Shown in pieces: positions 13,533 to 17,246 of a stretch of 17,246 nucleotides of DNA. Within the stretch, counting starts at the first letter, position 1; every line of letters begins with the position of its first letter. A program made the translations under genes and the position numbers. The notes under the pieces are model-generated. The model worked only from the letters and a program-made list of their open reading frames with translations, had not been told where the DNA came from and did not search any database. Origin of the DNA: DATAFO01 sp046728935 (lineage in GTDB: Bacteria > Actinomycetota > Thermoleophilia > Solirubrobacterales > 70-9); NCBI GenBank assembly GCA_046728935.1, contig JBKPFS010000110.1:1-17246 (forward strand), written 5' to 3'.

Positions 13533-14033
13533 GTGGCGAACGTCTTCGAACCGGACTTCGAGCCTGCAAGTGGGACCCCGGGCTTTGAACACAGGCGCGC
13601 CAGGGTGGGTCGGCAGGCGGGCTGCGAGCATCTGGGGGCCAGCGTCTATGCGGTGCCCGCCGGACAGGCAACTTTCCCCTATCACTGGCACTCCGCAAAC
13701 GAGGAGATGCTGATGGTCCTGCAGGGTCGTCCATCGCTCCGCACCCCCGACGGCTGGCGCCAGCTCGCCGAAGGCGAGGTCGTAGCCTTCCCAACCGGAG
13801 AGCGCGGAGCGCATCAGATCGCCAACCGCAGCGACGAAGAGATTCGCTTCCTGGTGATCAGCGAGATGAACGCCCCCGAGGTGAACGGCTATCCGGACTC
13901 GGGAAAGCTCGGCGCGGGCACGCGGGCGCCGGGCGCCCCCCCAGACGAGGGGAGCATCTTCGAGTTCTTCCGGCTCTCCGACGCGGTCGACTACCTGGAC
14001 GGCGAGGAGCCGCCAGGGCCACACACGCGGTGA
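13533..14033 (+). CDS. Cupin-domain protein B, tandem paralogue of A
   Basis: Encodes 166 residues from the GTG at 13533, with GGGGAGG about 8 nt before it and only 2 nt after the previous stop. It aligns without gaps to the first cupin over residues 1-130, about 70 identical by my count. His51, His53, Glu58 and His94 are all kept (PYHWHSANEEML; GAHQIAN), as is SEMNAPEVNGYPDSGKLG. The two copies diverge in their N-terminal 10-30 residues and after residue 130, where this one has PGAPPDEGSIFEFFRLSDAVDYLDG. The pair may form a heteromer or serve related substrates. The final TGA overlaps the GTG of the 3-hydroxyacyl-CoA dehydrogenase by 4 bp, which ties it closely to that enzyme. Confidence 0.9.
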   Translation: MANVFEPDFEPASGTPGFEHRRARVGRQAGCEHLGASVYAVPAGQATFPYHWHSANEEMLMVLQGRPSLRTPDGWRQLAEGEVVAFPTGERGAHQIANRSDEEIRFLVISEMNAPEVNGYPDSGKLGAGTRAPGAPPDEGSIFEFFRLSDAVDYLDGEEPPGPHTR

Positions 14034-15379
14034 ACGTCGAGCGGATCGGCGTCGCGGGCGCCGGGACGATGGGCGCGGGGATCGCCCAGGTCGCGTGCCT
14101 GGGCGGCTTCGACACCTACATGCACGACCCCGATTGGGACGCCTTGGCCGCCGGCGAGCAGAGGCTGCGCGGCGACCTCGTGAAGGGCGCCGATCGCGGG
14201 CGCTGGACCCGCGCGGAGGCGGAGGCGGGGTCGGCCCGGCTGCGGGCGACGCCGCGGCTCGATGATCTCGCCCGCTGCCAGCTCGTGATCGAGGCGGCGC
14301 CGGAGGACCTCGAGCTCAAGCGAAAGCTCTTCGACCGGCTGGCCGGAGTTTGCGGGCGGGACGCGGTCCTCGCGACCAACACGTCGTCGCTTCGCGTCGG
14401 CGAGATCGCGGCCGCCGTCGAGCGCCCCGAGCGGGTCTGCGGGATGCACTTCTTCAACCCGCCGGCGCTGATGAAGCTGGTCGAGATCGTGGCGGCGGAG
14501 TCGACGACCGAGGAGACCGTTGCCGTCGCGACCGACGTCGCGGAGCGGATGGGGCGCACCCCGGTGCGCGCCAACGACGGGATCGGCTTTCTCGCCAACC
14601 GCTGCGTCCGCCCGTTCACGCTCGAGGCGTTGCGGCTCGTCGGCGAGCGGGTCGCCCCACCGGACCAGATCGATCGGATCGTGCGCATCGGCGGCGGCTA
14701 CCGGATGGGGCCCTTCGAGCTGATGGACCTGGTCGGCGTGGACGTGAACCTCAAGGTCGCCGAATCGTTCTTCGCCCAGAGCGGCGGCGAGCCGCGCTGG
14801 GAGCCGCATCCGCTGCAGGCGAAGCTGGTCGAGGCCGGGCGCCTCGGGCGCAAGTCGGGCCACGGTTGGTACCGCTACGACGACGGCCCCCACCGCCCAG
14901 ACGATCCCGATCCGCCCGAGCCGGCTCCCGACCCGCCCAGGGACCCGGAGCTGGAGGACGCGGCCCGGTGGCTGGCGCTGCCGGACCTCACGGAGGCGCG
15001 CCTGGTCGAGCTCGCCCCCCAAACAGAGAAGGCCGACCGGTCGTTGAGCGTCGCCGGCCGCTACTTCGCCGGGCTGGGCAAGCACGTCGAGTGCGTGCTC
15101 CGGGACGTCCCGGGCCTGGTCCTCGGGCGGATCGTCGCCCAGCTCGTCAACGAGGCGTGCTTCGCGGCTGAGGAGCGCGTCGGCACCCCCGATGACATCG
15201 ATAGGGCGATGCGCCTGGGGTTCAACCACCCCCGCGGGCCGTTCGAATGGGGGCTCGCGATCGGCCCCCAGCGCGTGCTAGCGATCCTCGACGCGCTGCG
15301 GAGCGAGCTCGGAGACGACCGCTACCGGGCGGCGCCGCTGCTTCGCAAGTGGGCGGCCGAGCACGGGCCGACCGGATAG
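14030..15379 (+). CDS. 3-hydroxyacyl-CoA dehydrogenase with two C-terminal domains (PaaH-like)
   Basis: Encodes 449 residues from the GTG at 14030. The NAD site GAGTMGAG is at 10-17, with Asp33 as the likely ribose-binding acid. The catalytic His140-Glu152 pair sits in MHFFNPPALMKLVEIV, with Ser119/Ser120 (NTSSL) and Asn190 (GFLANR). The first C-terminal domain covers about 183-285 (YRMGPFELMDLVGVDVN), a Pro/Asp-rich linker about 290-310 follows, and a second copy of the C-terminal domain runs about 345-440 (VLGRIVAQLVNEACFAAEE, then HPRGPFEW). This duplicated layout is that of PaaH-type 3-hydroxyadipyl-CoA or FadB2-like enzymes. It oxidises the 3-hydroxyacyl-CoA, the third step of the cycle. 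The last 102 bp overlap the convergent exporter gene. Confidence 0.93.
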   Translation: MNVERIGVAGAGTMGAGIAQVACLGGFDTYMHDPDWDALAAGEQRLRGDLVKGADRGRWTRAEAEAGSARLRATPRLDDLARCQLVIEAAPEDLELKRKLFDRLAGVCGRDAVLATNTSSLRVGEIAAAVERPERVCGMHFFNPPALMKLVEIVAAESTTEETVAVATDVAERMGRTPVRANDGIGFLANRCVRPFTLEALRLVGERVAPPDQIDRIVRIGGGYRMGPFELMDLVGVDVNLKVAESFFAQSGGEPRWEPHPLQAKLVEAGRLGRKSGHGWYRYDDGPHRPDDPDPPEPAPDPPRDPELEDAARWLALPDLTEARLVELAPQTEKADRSLSVAGRYFAGLGKHVECVLRDVPGLVLGRIVAQLVNEACFAAEERVGTPDDIDRAMRLGFNHPRGPFEWGLAIGPQRVLAILDALRSELGDDRYRAAPLLRKWAAEHGPTG

Positions 15380-16240
15380 CGGCATCCGGCCCTCCGCTCC
15401 CAGCCAGGAGCCGAGAAGGATCAGGACCAGGCCGGCGATGGTCGCGGCCGTGATCGACTCGTCGAGCAGGACCGCGCCGTAGAGGACCGCGAGGCCCGGC
15501 GCAATGTACGCGACCAGGAACGACCTCGCGGGGCCGACGCGGGCGATCAACCCGAAGAAGATCACGAACGCGGTGCCGGTGCCGACCACGCCGAGCGCGG
15601 CGACGGCCGCGAGCGGACCGAGGTCGGGGAAATCCCCGGGCGCAGTGGCCACCGCGAACGGGGCGAGCATCACGGTGCTCGCGGTCATCACCGCGACGGT
15701 CATGCCGAGCGGCCGCAGCTCGGCGAGGCGGTGCTTGACGATGAAGCCGCCGACCGCGTAGCCGAGGCCGGCGAGGACCACCGCCGCTCCGCCCAGCAGA
15801 GCATTGCCCGAGCCGCTCAGGTCGACGCCGAAGAGCAGCACGACGCCGACGATCCCGACCAGGATTCCGACCAGGCGCAGGCCGGTGGATCGCTCCTCGT
15901 GATCCACGAACACGGCGAGCAGGGCAGTGAAGATCGGGGCCGTCGCGACCAGGATCCCCGCCAGGGCCGAGGAGATCTCCTGCTCGCCGAGCGCGATCAG
16001 GAGGAACGGCCCCGCCACCTGGACGACGGCGACGAGCACGAGCGTTACGCTCGCCGCGGCGATCCCTCGCAGCGCCCCCTGCGAGATCGCGATCGGGGCG
16101 ATCACCGCGGCGGCGAAGGCGACGCGAAGGCAGGCCACCATCGCCGGCGAGAGGTCTCGCAGGCCGATCTTGATCAGCATGTAGCTCGCCCCCCATATCG
16201 CGGCGAGCGCGAGCAGGAGCGTCCAGGCGCGCCGGTCCAT
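15278..16240 (-). CDS. EamA-family (DMT superfamily) transporter
   Basis: Encodes 320 residues from the ATG at 16240. Ten membrane helices in two repeated five-helix halves can be traced, from TLLLALAAIWGASYMLIKIG (7-26, the usual WGASY opening) to the last helix ending LVLILLGSWLGAEG near 285. The second half starts near NALLGGAAVVLAGLGYAVGG. A basic cytoplasmic tail of about 35 residues follows (GRPLAKQRRRPVAVV); it is encoded in the 102-bp overlap with the 3-hydroxyacyl-CoA dehydrogenase gene. The family exports or imports small metabolites, often amino acids or nucleotide-derived compounds; the substrate cannot be told here. The gene is convergent with the beta-oxidation operon and transcribed alone. 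Confidence 0.9.
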   Translation of the reverse strand: MDRRAWTLLLALAAIWGASYMLIKIGLRDLSPAMVACLRVAFAAAVIAPIAISQGALRGIAAASVTLVLVAVVQVAGPFLLIALGEQEISSALAGILVATAPIFTALLAVFVDHEERSTGLRLVGILVGIVGVVLLFGVDLSGSGNALLGGAAVVLAGLGYAVGGFIVKHRLAELRPLGMTVAVMTASTVMLAPFAVATAPGDFPDLGPLAAVAALGVVGTGTAFVIFFGLIARVGPARSFLVAYIAPGLAVLYGAVLLDESITAATIAGLVLILLGSWLGAEGRMPLSGRPVLGRPLAKQRRRPVAVVSELAPQRVEDR

Positions 16241-16246
16241 CCTTCG

Positions 16247-16252
16247 AGGGTA
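16247..16252 (-). promoter_or_regulatory. -10 box, leaderless start of the EamA transporter
   Basis: On the minus strand TACCCT ends 6 nt before the ATG at 16240. The gap reads CGAAGG, which might also act as a weak ribosome site, but it abuts the start too closely to do so. Confidence 0.45.
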
Positions 16253-16312
16253 GAGACCGCGCCGGGGAGCGCCATTAGATCGCCCGATCGAGTGGATAAG
16301 GCGGGGCGATGG

Positions 16313-16383
16313 CGGTCGCTAATGGCCGACGCGGTGGCGACCGATGTAGGTGGTAGGAAACCCCAATGCAGGAGACGTTGGGG
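16313..16383 (+). promoter_or_regulatory. Two inverted repeats in the leader of the 66-residue protein gene
   Basis: CGGTCGC (16313-16319) pairs perfectly with GCGACCG (16337-16343), extendable by a G-U and an A-U pair. CCCCAA (16361-16366) pairs with TTGGGG (16378-16383) around an 11-nt loop that contains GGAGAC. Neither is followed by a T run, so they are not classical terminators. They could be a structured 5' leader or protein-binding sites. I see no TAnnnT box at the spacing found for the leaderless genes. Confidence 0.35.
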
Positions 16384-16421
16384 GGGAGTCGAATCAGCGA
16401 GGGAACGCCGAAGGAGCGGCC

Positions 16422-16622
16422 GTGTACGACGTGCTCTACCTAGACCAACGCGGCAGCTCGAACCTCGTCGCAGCCGGCTTGACGCGCGAGGTCGCGGCAC
16501 GGACGGCCCGCGACGAGGCCCGCCGGCGCGGGGTCGGGCGAATGTTCCTCGCCGGCTCCGAGCTCCCGGCCTCGGGCTGCGCGGTGCTCATCGTCGGGCA
16601 CCGGATGCCGCGCGCGGCGTAG
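16422..16622 (+). CDS. Small 66-residue protein, function unknown
   Basis: Encodes 66 residues from the GTG at 16422, with GAAGGAG about 6 nt before it. The longer frame from 16350 would translate through the second hairpin and is less likely. The sequence begins YDVLYLDQRGSSNLVAAGLTREVAARTARDEARRRG, a predicted strand followed by a long helix, and ends with two short strands, GRMFLAGSE and GCAVLIVGH. This beta-alpha-beta-beta layout looks like a compact folded domain rather than chance coding. It has no signal peptide, membrane helix or metal motif. I do not recognise a family. It ends 8 bp from the convergent hydrolase gene. Confidence 0.65.
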   Translation: MYDVLYLDQRGSSNLVAAGLTREVAARTARDEARRRGVGRMFLAGSELPASGCAVLIVGHRMPRAA

Positions 16623-16630
16623 CCCAACGG

Positions 16631-17107
16631 TCACGCCCGTCCTGCGATCAGGTCGGCGAGGCGATCGGGCTGCTCGGCCGTCGCCAGGTGGCCGCCTGGG
16701 AATTCCGTGATCTGGACCGCCCCGCCGAGTCGTTCCTGAGCCAACCGTAATTGTCGTCCCTCGAAGCGATCCTCCGCGCTGCCGACGAGGTGGAAGCTCG
16801 CGCTCCCCTGAAGCTCCGCCGCGATCCGGGCCAGGTCCCAGCGCTCCGCGTGCTCGCGGTGCTCATCGACGAAACCGGCGGTCGCGGGCAGCGCGCGAAC
16901 GCCGTCGCGCCGACTTAGGCCGCCATTGGCGAGCAGGCAGAAGCTGATCCGCGTTCCCGGATCCTCTCCCGCGCGTTGTCGCTCGATCCGCCTCGCCAGC
17001 AGCTCCAGGCAGACGATGCACGAGTAGTCGAAGGCGACGACGACGGTCTCCTCGATCCCCTCCGCCCGCCCAAGGAGCTCATCGACGGCGTCGATTCCGC
17101 CAAGCAC
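16631..17107 (-). CDS. Short alpha/beta hydrolase with Asp at the nucleophile position, probably truncated
   Basis: Encodes 158 residues from a GTG at 17107; the codon two before it is an in-frame TGA. The C-terminal half of an alpha/beta hydrolase is clear: VVAFDYSCIVCLELLARR (23-40) is the nucleophile elbow with Asp27 where most members have Ser, CLLANGGL (57-64) follows, Asp113 in GSAEDRF is the probable acid, and His140 in FPGGHLATAEQP is the catalytic His. HDYG-then-NGG is the pattern of the MEST and haloalkane-dehalogenase-like branch. Full-length members have about 280-330 residues. Here the N-terminal strands with the oxyanion hole are missing, and the cap region between NGGL and the acid is only about 45 residues. 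It may be a decaying gene or a minimal variant. Confidence 0.6.
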   Translation of the reverse strand: MLGGIDAVDELLGRAEGIEETVVVAFDYSCIVCLELLARRIERQRAGEDPGTRISFCLLANGGLSRRDGVRALPATAGFVDEHREHAERWDLARIAAELQGSASFHLVGSAEDRFEGRQLRLAQERLGGAVQITEFPGGHLATAEQPDRLADLIAGRA

Positions 17108-17246
17108 GGCTCACCGAGCGTCGACTTTCTCCGGATAGTCCGGAAAAAGACGACACTCGATGCACGGAGCGCGAGTCGGTGGCTCGGATCGCGGGCCGGC
17201 GTCGTGGAGTAGCGCCTAGCGCGCGGGGCGCTCGATCGTCCCCGAG
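17108..17246. other. Window edge without an assigned gene
   Basis: On the minus strand the hydrolase frame is open from about 17215 to its TGA at 17113, encoding a run that ends CRLFPDYPEKVDAR, but no ATG or GTG start is seen in it. This might be the lost N-terminal part of the hydrolase gene or chance. The palindrome at 17125 lies inside. Confidence 0.35.
17125..17149. repeat. Near-perfect inverted repeat with A/T-rich flanks
   Basis: CTTTCTCCGGA, a 3-nt centre TAG, and TCCGGAAAAAG pair at 10 of 11 positions. In this GC-rich window the A and T tracts stand out. It could be an operator or a transcript hairpin; no T run follows the stem on either strand, which argues against an intrinsic terminator. 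It lies 18 bp upstream of the GTG of the short hydrolase. Confidence 0.6.

Noticed and set aside
16361..16400. tRNA-like arm (GAGTCGAATC near 16387) in the leader of the small protein
   Set aside because: No acceptor, D or anticodon stems can be drawn around it.

Overview
This is a high-GC (roughly 70% by eye), gene-dense window with many GTG starts, short intergenic gaps and a strong G/C bias at third codon positions. Gene content (DUF3089 secreted hydrolase, DUF1015 protein, PduO-type cobalamin adenosyltransferase, a class A beta-lactamase-fold hydrolase, a fatty-acid-type beta-oxidation operon, paired 160-residue cupins) fits a high-GC actinomycetote, most likely of the Thermoleophilia (Solirubrobacterales/Gaiellales). 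That placement is an inference; the window has no rRNA or tRNA gene. I see no CRISPR, transposase, integrase or phage gene, so this looks like chromosomal backbone.

Layout. 22-309 (-) is a small secreted protein, divergent from 430-2795 (+), a pair of exported proteins (unknown beta-rich protein, then a DUF3089 alpha/beta hydrolase). 2848-4101 (+) is DUF1015. 4120-4246 is a gene-free stretch with a palindrome and a foldable element, a candidate structured RNA, just before 4287-6715 (+): cobalamin adenosyltransferase, OsmC-like protein, SDR oxidoreductase and a NudL-like NUDIX CoA pyrophosphatase. A secreted serine hydrolase (6613-7509, -) runs into the NUDIX gene tail to tail and is divergent, by 17 bp, from a single-pass membrane protein (7527-8069, +). 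A small Rossmann protein and a small membrane protein follow on the minus strand (8066-8890).

8942-15379 (+) is the metabolic core: thiolase, then after 133 bp a tight operon of class IV aminotransferase, acyl-CoA dehydrogenase, enoyl-CoA hydratase, two tandem-duplicated cupins and a two-domain 3-hydroxyacyl-CoA dehydrogenase. Together these supply all four steps of one beta-oxidation turn. The thiolase resembles 3-oxoadipyl-CoA thiolases and the dehydrogenase keeps an Arg where glutaryl-CoA dehydrogenases bind the distal carboxylate, so dicarboxylyl-CoA oxidation is a real possibility; the aminotransferase instead points to amino-acid (e.g. branched-chain) breakdown. The window ends with an EamA-type exporter (-), a 66-residue protein with a foldable leader (+), and a short, apparently truncated alpha/beta hydrolase (-).

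The most notable cross-cutting signals are: a recurrent -10-like hexamer about 6-7 nt before start codons, implying widespread leaderless transcription; the element upstream of the adenosyltransferase; a likely CTG start in the first cupin gene; a 24-bp tandem repeat duplicating a start region; and two tail-to-tail gene overlaps of about 100 bp.
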